Positions 56,511 through 64,000 of a stretch of 64,000 nucleotides of DNA are shown piece by piece. The stretch's first letter is position 1. Each line of letters opens with the position of its first letter. The notes beneath the pieces were generated by a model. That model saw only the letters and a program-made list of their open reading frames with translations, had not been told where the DNA came from and ran no database searches. The stretch is taken from the NCBI RefSeq assembly GCF_029024945.1, contig NZ_CP118976.1, positions 806,001 to 870,000 on the forward strand. Direction: 5' to 3'. The position numbers were made by a program, and so were the translations under genes. Source of the DNA: Staphylococcus succinus (GTDB lineage: Bacteria; Bacillota; Bacilli; Staphylococcales; Staphylococcaceae).

Positions 56511-57659
56511 ATGTCTGATAAGTATTATAGATCGACCTATTTGAATGTAGACTTAAATGCTATCGTTTCAAACTTCCAAGTGTTTCAGAAACTACATCCT
56601 AGTAAAACAGTTATCCCAGTAGTTAAAGCAAATGGTTATGGACTTGGTAGTATAATGATTGCACGTCAACTCATGGATAACGGTGCTGAGTTTTTTGCAG
56701 TAGCAACTTTAGATGAAGCTATAGAATTACGCATGCATGGTATTAACGCCAAGATACTGGTATTAGGTGTAATCCCTTCATATGATATAAATAAAGCGAT
56801 ACAGCATCGTGTTGCAATCACTGTCCCTTCTGAAAAATGGTTGAATGAGGCAATACAGCAAATATCAGAAAAAAATGAAAAAGATCTATGGATTCATGTC
56901 AAATTAGATACTGGTATGGGCAGATTAGGTGTGAAGAATGTTGAAGAATATCAATCTGTGATAGATTTGATTCATTCGCATGATCATTTGATTTTTGAAG
57001 GAGTATTTACTCACTTTGCTTGTGCAGACGAACCTGGAGATTCAATGAATCAACAACAATCCAATTTTGAAGAAATTGTTAATCAAGTAGAAAGACCTGA
57101 TTATATTCATTCCCAAAATTCTGCAGGTGCATTAATGAAAGACACTCAATTTTGTAATGCAGTGAGAATAGGAATTTCGTTATATGGTTATTATCCTTCA
57201 GAATATGTAAAATCAAATGTTAAAGTACATTTGAAACCTAGCGCACAATGGATTAGTGAAGTTGTTCAAACTAAGGTATTACAAGCAGGTGAATCTGTGA
57301 GTTATGGCAGCATCTATACAGCAAATGAACCTACCAAAATAGGAATTATTCCAGTCGGATATGCAGATGGTTACCCAAGATTAATGTCTGGATTCAATGT
57401 GAACGTCAATGGTCACCAATGTGAAGTGATAGGAAAAGTATGTATGGACCAAATTATAATAAAAATTCCTGAAGTAGTTACAGCGGGAGATAAAGTGATT
57501 TTAATGGACCATCATAGCGATAGTCCACAATCTGCAGAAGCTTTGGCACAACAACAACAAACAATTAATTATGAAGTTTTATGTCGCTTTAATAGAAGAC
57601 TCCCACGGGTATATCATGGGACCGAGGACCTAGAAATTCGCAATGAATTATTAAAATAG
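56511..57659 (+). CDS. alr: Alanine racemase
   Basis: PLP-dependent L-/D-alanine racemase feeding Ddl. PLP lysine K39 in VVKANGYGLG; the second catalytic Tyr lies in VSYGSIYTANEPT. HSQNSAGAL and CMDQIIIKIP are further family motifs. Barrel about 10-240 and C-terminal beta domain about 250-382. 382 residues; AGGAGG SD. 87 bases before mazE. Confidence 0.95.
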   Translation: MSDKYYRSTYLNVDLNAIVSNFQVFQKLHPSKTVIPVVKANGYGLGSIMIARQLMDNGAEFFAVATLDEAIELRMHGINAKILVLGVIPSYDINKAIQHRVAITVPSEKWLNEAIQQISEKNEKDLWIHVKLDTGMGRLGVKNVEEYQSVIDLIHSHDHLIFEGVFTHFACADEPGDSMNQQQSNFEEIVNQVERPDYIHSQNSAGALMKDTQFCNAVRIGISLYGYYPSEYVKSNVKVHLKPSAQWISEVVQTKVLQAGESVSYGSIYTANEPTKIGIIPVGYADGYPRLMSGFNVNVNGHQCEVIGKVCMDQIIIKIPEVVTAGDKVILMDHHSDSPQSAEALAQQQQTINYEVLCRFNRRLPRVYHGTEDLEIRNELLK

Positions 57660-57746
57660 TATAGTCACTGTGTGTAAAATTTGTTATTATGTATCTAACA
57701 ACAAAACATATTATATTCTATTTTAGTCTCATGGAGGTCTTTATTC

Positions 57747-57917
57747 ATGGTAAGTTTTACTCAAAGCAGAAATCACAGTATTGAACAATTACTAAAAGAA
57801 GGCTATTCTCAAATGGCCGACTTAAACCTCTCCCTTGCAGCAGAAGCATTTCCATTTGAATGTGAAGCTTGTGATTGCAACGAAGTCTACATCAGCTCTA
57901 AGAATAACAATGAATGA
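57747..57917 (+). CDS. mazE: Antitoxin MazE
   Basis: 56-residue staphylococcal MazE: starts MVSFTQSRNHSIEQLLKEGY, has SQMADLNLSLAAEAFPFECEACDCNE as the helix and MazF-binding tail, ends SSKNNNE. It is very similar to S. aureus MazE (same length, same CEACDCNE motif), which lacks the AbrB-type fold of Gram-negative MazE. It neutralises the overlapping MazF toxin; ClpCP degrades it in S. aureus. ATG 57747 with ATGGAGG SD. Overlaps mazF by four bases. Confidence 0.93.
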   Translation: MVSFTQSRNHSIEQLLKEGYSQMADLNLSLAAEAFPFECEACDCNEVYISSKNNNE

Positions 57918-58276
57918 TGAGAAGAGGCGACGTTTATTTAGCTGATTTATCACCAGTGCAAGGGTCTGAGCAAGGGGGAATTAGACCTGTCGTGATTATA
58001 CAAAACGATACTGGAAATAAATATAGTCCTACCGTAATTGTAGCAGCAATTACTGGTAGGATAAATAAAGCTAAAATACCAACACATGTAGAAATAGAAA
58101 AAAGTAAGTATAAGCTAGATAAAGATTCTGTTATTTTGTTAGAACAAATTAGAACTTTAGATAAAAACAGACTGAAAGAAAAATTAACTTATCTCTCTGA
58201 TGATAAAATGAGAGAAGTAAACAATGCTATTGACATAAGCTTAGGATTACATAGTGTTAGGACAAACAAATCCTAA
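57914..58276 (+). CDS. mazF: mRNA interferase toxin MazF
   Basis: Sequence-specific endoribonuclease (UACAU in S. aureus). PemK/MazF fold: MMRRGDVYLADLSPVQGSEQGGIRPVVIIQND, with the catalytic Arg in GGIRPV and Thr in AAITGR. 120 residues, as in S. aureus. Intact. ATGA overlap with the antitoxin. The mazEF unit precedes the sigma-B locus, and in S. aureus the two are partly cotranscribed. Confidence 0.95.
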   Translation: MMRRGDVYLADLSPVQGSEQGGIRPVVIIQNDTGNKYSPTVIVAAITGRINKAKIPTHVEIEKSKYKLDKDSVILLEQIRTLDKNRLKEKLTYLSDDKMREVNNAIDISLGLHSVRTNKS

Positions 58277-58435
58277 TTTTAAAGGTGAGTTAAACAAATT
58301 AATACAATAGTGAATTATAGACATCAATTCTCTATAACATGTAATAAGCACTTAAATACAAAATTAAATGGATTCAAGATTATAGTGATTTCCAGTTTTT
58401 GTAGTATAAGACCTTTAAATAGGATGTCTAAGTTG

Positions 58436-58466
58436 AAAAGCTTTAGGTTATCCTAAAGCTTTTTTA
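58436..58466 (+). terminator. Terminator between mazF and rsbU
   Basis: Stem AAAAGCTTTAGG/CCTAAAGCTTTT with loop TTATT-like and T6 tail. The 349-base mazF-rsbU spacer is otherwise AT-rich with no frame having an SD; an rsbU promoter should lie at about 58540-58610. Confidence 0.85.
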
Positions 58467-58625
58467 ATACCCAAAGATAATGGCTGAGCCTAATTGAAAT
58501 AGTATATTTATAAAATATTCGATATAAATGTTATTAATATGATGACAAGATGGACGTAAAGTTTTGAGATATGTTAAAGATCGGTATACGCGATTTATAT
58601 TTGCATTTTGAGGAGGAATTACTGC

Positions 58626-59627
58626 GTGGAAGAATTCAAAAATCAATATAAAGCGCTAATTGATGAAAGTTTAATTACAACAGACACAACAGATTTATTG
58701 AATAAAACTGAAATCTTCACAAACGAGGTGATAAAAAAAGATTTATTACCAGAAGATATTGTGGAAATGCATAAAAATTATGTGAAAATGTTGAATTTAG
58801 ATGAAACTCAAATATTAAAAACTTTCAATGTGCTTAAAGAAGTAGTAAAAGGTTTTGGTTATAATTATAGAGATTACCAACAACTTGTAAATCGATTGCA
58901 ATATCATGATAAAGAAATCGACTTAGCTTCGAGATTACAACAAACTATGCTTAAAACCGATATTCCTCAATTCGATAGTATTCAAATTGGCGTTATCTCT
59001 GTAGCTGCACAAAAGGTGAGCGGAGATTACTTTAATTTAATAGATCACAAAGATGGAACAATGAGTTTTGCAGTAGCTGATGTCATTGGTAAGGGTATAC
59101 CAGCAGCGCTAGCGATGAGTATGATTAAATTTGGTATGGACTCATACGGTCATTCCCAACTTCCAAGTGATGGTTTAAAACGTCTAAATAGAGTAGTAGA
59201 AAAAAATGTTAACCAAAACATGTTTGTAACGATGTTTTATGGGTTATATGAAGAGTTAAATCATCTGTTATATTGTAGTTCTGCTGGTCATGAACCAGGC
59301 TATATCTATAGGGCTGAAACAGAAGAATTTGAGGAAATTAGTGTAAGAGGCAGAGTATTAGGTGTTAATCAACAAACTAGGTATAAACAACAAGAAATAC
59401 CGATATATATAGATGACTTTGTAATTATATTTACGGATGGTGTTACTGAAGTTAGAAATGAACAAGGTGACTTTTTAGATAAAAGCCATCTTTTAAGTAT
59501 GATTCACAAATACAAACACATGCATCCTCAAGATATTGTTCAACTTCTTTATGAAGCGATATTGAAGATACAAAACCCTGATAAGAGAGATGATTTGACT
59601 ATATTAATTATAAAAAGGGTTAATTAG
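58626..59627 (+). CDS. rsbU: PP2C phosphatase RsbU
   Basis: Dephosphorylates RsbV to release sigma-B. N-terminal helical regulatory domain (1 to about 100) and a C-terminal PP2C/SpoIIE phosphatase domain: QKVSGDYFNLIDHKDGTMSFAVADVIGKGIPAAL, SSAGHEPGYI, and IFTDGVTEVRN / KRDDLTILIIKR metal motifs. 333 residues, as in S. aureus. Start is GTG 58626 with GAGGAGG (58611-58617). All motifs intact. Confidence 0.94.
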   Translation: MEEFKNQYKALIDESLITTDTTDLLNKTEIFTNEVIKKDLLPEDIVEMHKNYVKMLNLDETQILKTFNVLKEVVKGFGYNYRDYQQLVNRLQYHDKEIDLASRLQQTMLKTDIPQFDSIQIGVISVAAQKVSGDYFNLIDHKDGTMSFAVADVIGKGIPAALAMSMIKFGMDSYGHSQLPSDGLKRLNRVVEKNVNQNMFVTMFYGLYEELNHLLYCSSAGHEPGYIYRAETEEFEEISVRGRVLGVNQQTRYKQQEIPIYIDDFVIIFTDGVTEVRNEQGDFLDKSHLLSMIHKYKHMHPQDIVQLLYEAILKIQNPDKRDDLTILIIKRVN

Positions 59628-59643
59628 ATTCTTAATAGTTAAG

Positions 59644-59667
59644 GTTAGTTTTGTATTTTAAGGGTAT
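59644..59667 (+). promoter_or_regulatory. Sigma-B-type promoter before rsbV
   Basis: GTTAGT (59644-59649), 12-base spacer, GGGTAT (59662-59667): a perfect -10 and a partial -35 for the GTTTAA/GGGTAT pattern. In S. aureus rsbV-rsbW-sigB is autoregulated from such a promoter, 40 bases before rsbV as here. Confidence 0.7.
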
Positions 59668-59706
59668 AAAAGTTAAGAATTAGACTATAATTAGGAGTGT
59701 AATGTT

Positions 59707-60033
59707 ATGAATCTTAATATTGAAACAGTAACTCATGATACGCATTATGAGGTGAAAGTTGGCGGTGAGTTAGACGTTTATACTGTTCCGGAATTAGAAG
59801 AAGTCTTAGTGCCGATGCGCCAAGAAGGAACTCATGATATATATGTGAATTTAGAAAACGTAAGTTACATGGATTCCACTGGTTTAGGATTATTCGTAGG
59901 TACGTTAAAAGCGCTAAATCAACATGATAAAGAATTATTTATATTAGGTGTTTCAGATCGAATAAGTCGATTGTTTGATATCACTGGATTAAAAGATTTG
60001 ATGCATGTTAATGAAGGAACGGAGGTCGAATAA
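59707..60033 (+). CDS. rsbV: Anti-anti-sigma factor RsbV
   Basis: STAS-domain protein that binds RsbW when unphosphorylated. The phospho-acceptor S57 lies in YMDSTGLGLFVG, as in SpoIIAA-type proteins. 108 residues. AGGAGTG SD before ATG 59707; rsbW starts 1 base after its stop. Confidence 0.96.
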   Translation: MNLNIETVTHDTHYEVKVGGELDVYTVPELEEVLVPMRQEGTHDIYVNLENVSYMDSTGLGLFVGTLKALNQHDKELFILGVSDRISRLFDITGLKDLMHVNEGTEVE

Positions 60034-60034
60034 C

Positions 60035-60517
60035 ATGCAATTAAAACAAGATTATATTGAAATGCGGTTACCAGCCTCTGCGGAATATGTGAGTTTAATA
60101 CGCTTGACGCTATCAGGTGTTTTTTCACGTGCGGGTGCATCATATGATGATATTGAAGATGCTAAAATTGCAGTAAGTGAAGCGGTGACTAATGCGGTAA
60201 AACATGCATACAAAAATGATCCAGATGATGTAGGAATGATAAATCTTTGTTTTGAAATTTTTGATGATAAAATTAAAATTGTAATTTCTGATCAAGGAGA
60301 AAGCTTTGATTATGAAGAAACAAAAGAAAAATTAGGACCATATAGAGAAGACGAAAATATAGATTTCCTAAGAGAAGGCGGATTGGGTCTATTTTTAATT
60401 GAATCATTAATGGATGAAGTTACGGTTGATAAAAAATCAGGCGTGACAATCAGCATGATAAAGTATATTAAAAAAGAGCAGGTGCGAAATAATGGCGAGA
60501 GAGTCGAAATCAGTTAA
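60035..60517 (+). CDS. rsbW: Anti-sigma factor / serine kinase RsbW
   Basis: Sequesters sigma-B and phosphorylates RsbV. GHKL kinase: N box EAVTNAVKHAY (Glu and Asn for Mg-ATP), G1 box ISDQGESFD, and G2 EGGLGLFLIESLMD. 160 residues from ATG 60035 with GGAGGTC SD (60021-60027); the frame opens earlier but overlaps rsbV. Its 3' end overlaps sigB by 26 bases. Intact. Confidence 0.95.
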   Translation: MQLKQDYIEMRLPASAEYVSLIRLTLSGVFSRAGASYDDIEDAKIAVSEAVTNAVKHAYKNDPDDVGMINLCFEIFDDKIKIVISDQGESFDYEETKEKLGPYREDENIDFLREGGLGLFLIESLMDEVTVDKKSGVTISMIKYIKKEQVRNNGERVEIS

Positions 60518-61262
60518 TGATGTATCACCTGAACAAATTAACCAATGGATAAATGAGCAACAAAATAATAAAAATACAGATGCTCAAGATAAACTTGTTA
60601 GACATTATAGAAAGTTAATCGAATCATTGGCATATAAATATTCAAAAGGTCAATCTCATCACGAAGACCTCGTTCAGGTTGGTATGGTTGGTTTGATTGG
60701 GGCGATAAACCGATTTGACCTATCCTTTGATAGAAAGTTTGAAGCCTTTTTAGTACCGACTGTTATTGGCGAGATTAAACGTTATTTACGTGATAAAACA
60801 TGGAGTGTTCATGTACCGAGAAGGATTAAAGAGATTGGTCCTCGTATTAAAAAAGTAAGCGATGAGCTAACTAATGAATTAGAACGGTCACCATCAATTT
60901 AAGAAATTGCCAATAGACTTGAAGTGAGTGAAGAAGAAGTACTTGAAGCAATGGAGATGGGGCAGAGTTATAATGCACTTAGTGTTGACCACTCAATCGA
61001 AGCAGATAAAGATGGTTCGACGGTGACCTTATTAGATATTATGGGTCAACAAGATGATAATTATGATTTAACTGAAAAAAGAATGATATTAGAGAAGATA
61101 TTGCCAATTTTGACTGACAGAGAGAGACAAATAATTCAATGTACCTTTATTGAAGGGTTAAGTCAGAAAGAAACAGGCGAAAGAATTGGGTTAAGTCAAA
61201 TGCATGTATCTAGGCTGCAAAGAACAGCAATTAAAAAACTTCAAGATGCAGCAAATAAATGA
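60492..61262 (+). pseudogene. sigB: RNA polymerase sigma factor SigB, interrupted by an in-frame stop
   Basis: General stress sigma factor reading frame of 256 codons with a TAA at codon 137 (60900-60902); the reading frame is continuous on both sides, with no indel. Region 2 is complete (GAINRFDLSFDRKFEAFLVPTVIGEIKRYLRDKTWSVHVPRR), region 3 is cut at ELERSPSI, and downstream EIANRLEVSEEEVLEAME... and the region 4 helix-turn-helix (QKETGERIGLSQMHVSRLQR) follow. Without region 4 the product cannot contact the -35 box or the beta flap. A restart at GTG 60924 lacks a good SD. ATG 60492 inside rsbW. The lost codon may be Ser (TCA), Gln or Glu; a sequencing error is not excluded. Confidence 0.9.
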
Positions 61263-61270
61263 TAACAATA

Positions 61271-61316
61271 AAATAAGGCAGCATTCCTACACTATTAGGA
61301 GCTGCCTTATTTTTTA
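61271..61316 (+). terminator. sigB operon terminator
   Basis: AAATAAGGCAGC/GCTGCCTTATTTTTT with an inner TCCTA/TAGGA stem; strong T tract. Confidence 0.9.
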
Positions 61317-61419
61317 TGTAATTCAATCATCCCGATACTACTTTTAAAAAAGGTATTATCTTTATATGTTAAAATATATGTAGACAAAAATAAATAGGAA
61401 TAAATGAGTGGAGGATTCT

Positions 61420-63570
61420 ATGGATAGTAACTTAATACAATCTATAAATGAAAAGTATAATTTTTCAACAAAACAAATCAATGCTGTTTTATCATTATTA
61501 GAAGATAAAAACACGGTACCTTTTATTGCTCGTTACAGAAAAGAGCAAACTGGGGGATTAGATGAAGTTGAAATTAAACAAATAGATGATGAATACCAAT
61601 ATATGGTTAATCTTCAAAAAAGAAAAGAAGAAGTCATACATAATATAGAAGAACAAGGTCTATTATCTGTGGATCTTAAAAATGATATTTTAAAACAAAC
61701 AAAATTACAACGTGTAGAAGACTTATATAGACCATTTAAACAAAAGAAAAAAACAAGAGCTACTGAAGCTAAAAGAAAAGGTCTTGAACCATTAGCTAAA
61801 TGGTTACAGCAAACGAATTTAAATGAAAAGATTGAGACGAAAGCACAACAATTTATAAATGATGAGATTGATTCAATAGAAGCAGCAATTAAAGGTGCAC
61901 AAGATATTATCGCAGAATTAGTTTCAGATGAACCTAAATATAGAACAAAAATATTGAAAGATACGTTCCAGCACGGAAATATCATTACACAAAAGAAAAA
62001 GAATGCAGAAGATGAAAAAGAAATATTCTCCATGTATTATGATTATTCAGAACCAATTAGAAAAATTGCCAATCACAGAGTATTAGCAGTAAACCGTGGT
62101 GAAAAAGAAAAAGTGCTATCCGTAAAATTAGATATGGATACTCAAGGCATCGACAATTTTATACGTAAAAATGAAATTAAAGGTCAGCATGAAGGTACCT
62201 ACATCATAGAAGATGCGATTAAAGATAGTTTGAAACGTCTAATTATGCCTTCTATCGAAAGAGAGATAAGGGCTGATTTAACTGATAAAGCAGAAAATCA
62301 TGCTATTGATGTTTTTAGTGAAAATTTAAGAAACCTATTATTACAACCACCTATGCAAGGTAAACAAATATTAGGTGTAGACCCTGCATTTAGAACAGGG
62401 TGTAAACTGGCTGTGATTAATCCTTTTGGCACATTCGTTGCAAAAGGCGTCATGTATCCACATCCACCAGTTAATAAAAAAGCAGAAGCTGAAAGTTTAT
62501 TTGTTAAATTTGTTAAGGATTATGACGTAGAACTTATAGCAATAGGTAATGGTACAGCAAGTCGAGAAACAGAACAATTTGTTGCTACAATGATACAAAC
62601 GCATAAACTTAACGTACAATTTATCATCGTTAACGAAGCCGGAGCATCCGTTTATTCTGCATCAGAAGTAGCAAGAACGGAATTTCCAGATTTTCAAGTA
62701 GAAGAACGTAGTGCTGTGTCTATTGGTAGAAGAGTACAAGATCCTTTAAGTGAACTCGTTAAAATAGATCCTAAATCTATAGGCGTTGGTCAATATCAAC
62801 ATGATGTGAATCAAAAAGCATTAGAAGGCGCGTTAACTTTTGTCGTAGAAACAGCAGTTAACCAAGTAGGTGTAGATGTAAATACAGCATCGAGATCATT
62901 ATTACAATATGTTTCTGGTTTATCAACAACCATAGCTCAAAATATTATTGACTACAGAGAAGAAAATGGTGCTATAAAACATAATAAAGATATAGCCAAA
63001 GTTAAACGACTTGGGGCTAAAACGTTTGAACAAAGTATAGGATTTTTAAGAATTGTAGATGGTACAGAAGCCCTAGACAATACATCTATTCATCCAGAAA
63101 GTTACGATGCAACGTATCAATTACTTAGTGAAATTAAAATGGATACGCAAGATTTAGGAACAGAAAGACTTAAAGCTGCTCTAAATCAATTAGACGTAGT
63201 AACGATGGCTGAAAAATTAAATATTGGCCAACCAACATTAGAAGATATAATTCAATCATTGATTGCACCAAATAGAGATCCACGTGATGAATTTGAAACA
63301 CCAATATTAAAATCAGACGTATTGTCCATTGAAGACTTATCTAAAAATATGAAATTAAGTGGTACAGTTAGAAACGTTGTAGATTTTGGTGCATTCGTTG
63401 ATATAGGAGTAAAACAAGATGGGCTTGTTCACGTCTCTAAACTTTCTAAGAAATTTGTAAAAAATCCAATGGACATTGTTAGTGTTGGTGATATTGTAGA
63501 TGTCTGGATTCTTGATATAGATGATAAAAAAGGGAAAGTTTCATTAACGATGATTGATCCTAATGGATAA
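61420..63570 (+). CDS. tex: Tex-family RNA-binding protein
   Basis: 716-residue Tex/YqgF-family protein: N-terminal Tex helical region (QIEAVLSLLEDKNTVPFIARYRKEQTGGLDE), YqgF RNase-H-like domain (GVDPAFRTGCKLAV...), HhH repeats, and a C-terminal S1 domain (LSGTVRNVVDFGAFVDIGVKQDGLVHVSKLS). Involved in transcription or RNA processing. ATG 61420 with GTGGAGG; the GTG 61408 in frame is part of that SD. Overlaps the SprT gene by 8 bases. Confidence 0.9.
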   Translation: MDSNLIQSINEKYNFSTKQINAVLSLLEDKNTVPFIARYRKEQTGGLDEVEIKQIDDEYQYMVNLQKRKEEVIHNIEEQGLLSVDLKNDILKQTKLQRVEDLYRPFKQKKKTRATEAKRKGLEPLAKWLQQTNLNEKIETKAQQFINDEIDSIEAAIKGAQDIIAELVSDEPKYRTKILKDTFQHGNIITQKKKNAEDEKEIFSMYYDYSEPIRKIANHRVLAVNRGEKEKVLSVKLDMDTQGIDNFIRKNEIKGQHEGTYIIEDAIKDSLKRLIMPSIEREIRADLTDKAENHAIDVFSENLRNLLLQPPMQGKQILGVDPAFRTGCKLAVINPFGTFVAKGVMYPHPPVNKKAEAESLFVKFVKDYDVELIAIGNGTASRETEQFVATMIQTHKLNVQFIIVNEAGASVYSASEVARTEFPDFQVEERSAVSIGRRVQDPLSELVKIDPKSIGVGQYQHDVNQKALEGALTFVVETAVNQVGVDVNTASRSLLQYVSGLSTTIAQNIIDYREENGAIKHNKDIAKVKRLGAKTFEQSIGFLRIVDGTEALDNTSIHPESYDATYQLLSEIKMDTQDLGTERLKAALNQLDVVTMAEKLNIGQPTLEDIIQSLIAPNRDPRDEFETPILKSDVLSIEDLSKNMKLSGTVRNVVDFGAFVDIGVKQDGLVHVSKLSKKFVKNPMDIVSVGDIVDVWILDIDDKKGKVSLTMIDPNG

Positions 63571-64000
63571 TAAGACGTTACAACGATTAACAGAAACTAT
63601 TTCTGAAGAATATTTTGGTATGCCTTTTAAACATAAAGCGTATTTCAACAAAAGGCTAAAAACAACTGGCGGACGTTACTTACTCAGAAATCATAATATT
63701 GAGGTTAATGAAAAACAGTATTATAAATTTGGACAAGAAGCGATTGAAAGTATAATCAAGCATGAGTTATGCCATTATCATCTTCATATTCAAGGTAAAG
63801 GTTATAAACACAAAGATAATGATTTTAAAGTGTTAAGTACAAAGACTGGGGCACCTAGATATTGTGCAGCATTAGAAACTTATGAAGAAAGAGCAAATTA
63901 TATTTATAAATGTAATAAATGTGAAATGGAATTTCCGAGAATAAGAAAAGTAGATACAGCTAAAATGGTTTGTGGACATTGCAAAGGTAAATTAGTACAA
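63563..64000 (+). CDS. SprT-like zinc protein (3' end at window edge)
   Basis: 146 codons visible before the window ends without a stop; the family is about 150, so only a few codons are missing. SprT domain with HELCH zinc-protease-like motif (IKHELCHYHLHIQGKGYKHKDNDF), and a C-terminal zinc ribbon CNKC...CGHC. Probably a metalloprotease-fold protein of unknown role. Starts within the tex stop (AATGGATAA), so coupled to tex, as in other staphylococci. Confidence 0.87.
   Translation, partial: MDNKTLQRLTETISEEYFGMPFKHKAYFNKRLKTTGGRYLLRNHNIEVNEKQYYKFGQEAIESIIKHELCHYHLHIQGKGYKHKDNDFKVLSTKTGAPRYCAALETYEERANYIYKCNKCEMEFPRIRKVDTAKMVCGHCKGKLVQ

Overview
The window is a chromosomal core segment of a low-GC Gram-positive bacterium, almost certainly a coagulase-negative Staphylococcus. 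Protein lengths, motifs and gene order follow the staphylococcal pattern throughout: luxS beside an M20 amidohydrolase; rpoE-pyrG-fba-murZ-qsrR-aldA-rho; tdk-prfA-prmC-tsaC-ptpB-glyA-upp-mnaA-atp; murA-fabZ-ssb-sceD-thi; rodA/ddl-murF-cshA; acpS-alr-mazEF-rsbUVW-sigB-tex. Species cannot be fixed without a search, but the sequences look divergent from S. aureus. The DNA is strongly AT-rich with Shine-Dalgarno (SD) sites of the AGGAGG type. I see no insertion sequence, prophage, CRISPR array, tRNA or rRNA; this is ordinary core genome rather than an accessory island.

Layout. 1-4.2 kb: nucleoside catabolism (deoD divergent from deoC-pdp-deoB and a small membrane protein). 4.3-10.6 kb: luxS, an M20 amidohydrolase/ATP-grasp pair, a tandem DUF2750 protein, coaW, a 546-base spacer with no convincing gene, and a double-GNAT protein. 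10.7-20 kb: rpoE, pyrG behind a CTP-sensing attenuator leader, fba, murZ, the quinone sensor qsrR with a perfect operator, aldA, rho and rpmE2. 20-28 kb: tdk, translation termination genes, tsaC, an arginine-phosphatase-like protein, glyA, upp and mnaA. 28-35 kb: the complete ATP synthase operon atpIBEFHAGDC. 35-38.4 kb: murA, fabZ, ywpF-like and an ssb paralogue. 38.4-43.8 kb: sceD behind a WalR box, the TPP-riboswitch-controlled tenA-thiD-thiM-thiE operon and yidC. 43.9-47.2 kb: HD hydrolase, cls, csoR-csoZ and a 46-residue protein. 47.3-53.3 kb: rodA, ddl, murF and cshA. 53.5-58.3 kb: three PH-domain membrane proteins, acpS, alr and mazEF. 58.6-64 kb: the sigma-B partner-switching locus, tex and a SprT-like gene cut by the window end.

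The most notable observation is that sigB carries an in-frame TAA at codon 137 of an otherwise intact 256-codon reading frame. Region 2 would be made without regions 3 and 4. The anti-sigma factor, anti-anti-sigma factor, phosphatase and a sigma-B-type promoter upstream of rsbV all remain. If this is not a sequence error, the strain lacks a working general stress sigma factor.

Several control elements can be read directly: a pyrG leader starting GGGCTCC with a pyrimidine-rich terminator arm; a QsrR palindrome over the qsrR -10 box; a CsoR operator filling the 17-base promoter spacer of csoR; a WalR direct repeat upstream of sceD; a TPP riboswitch; and candidate CcpA (cre) sites before fba and deoC. 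Known families were recognised from memory of motifs and gene order; no database search was run.
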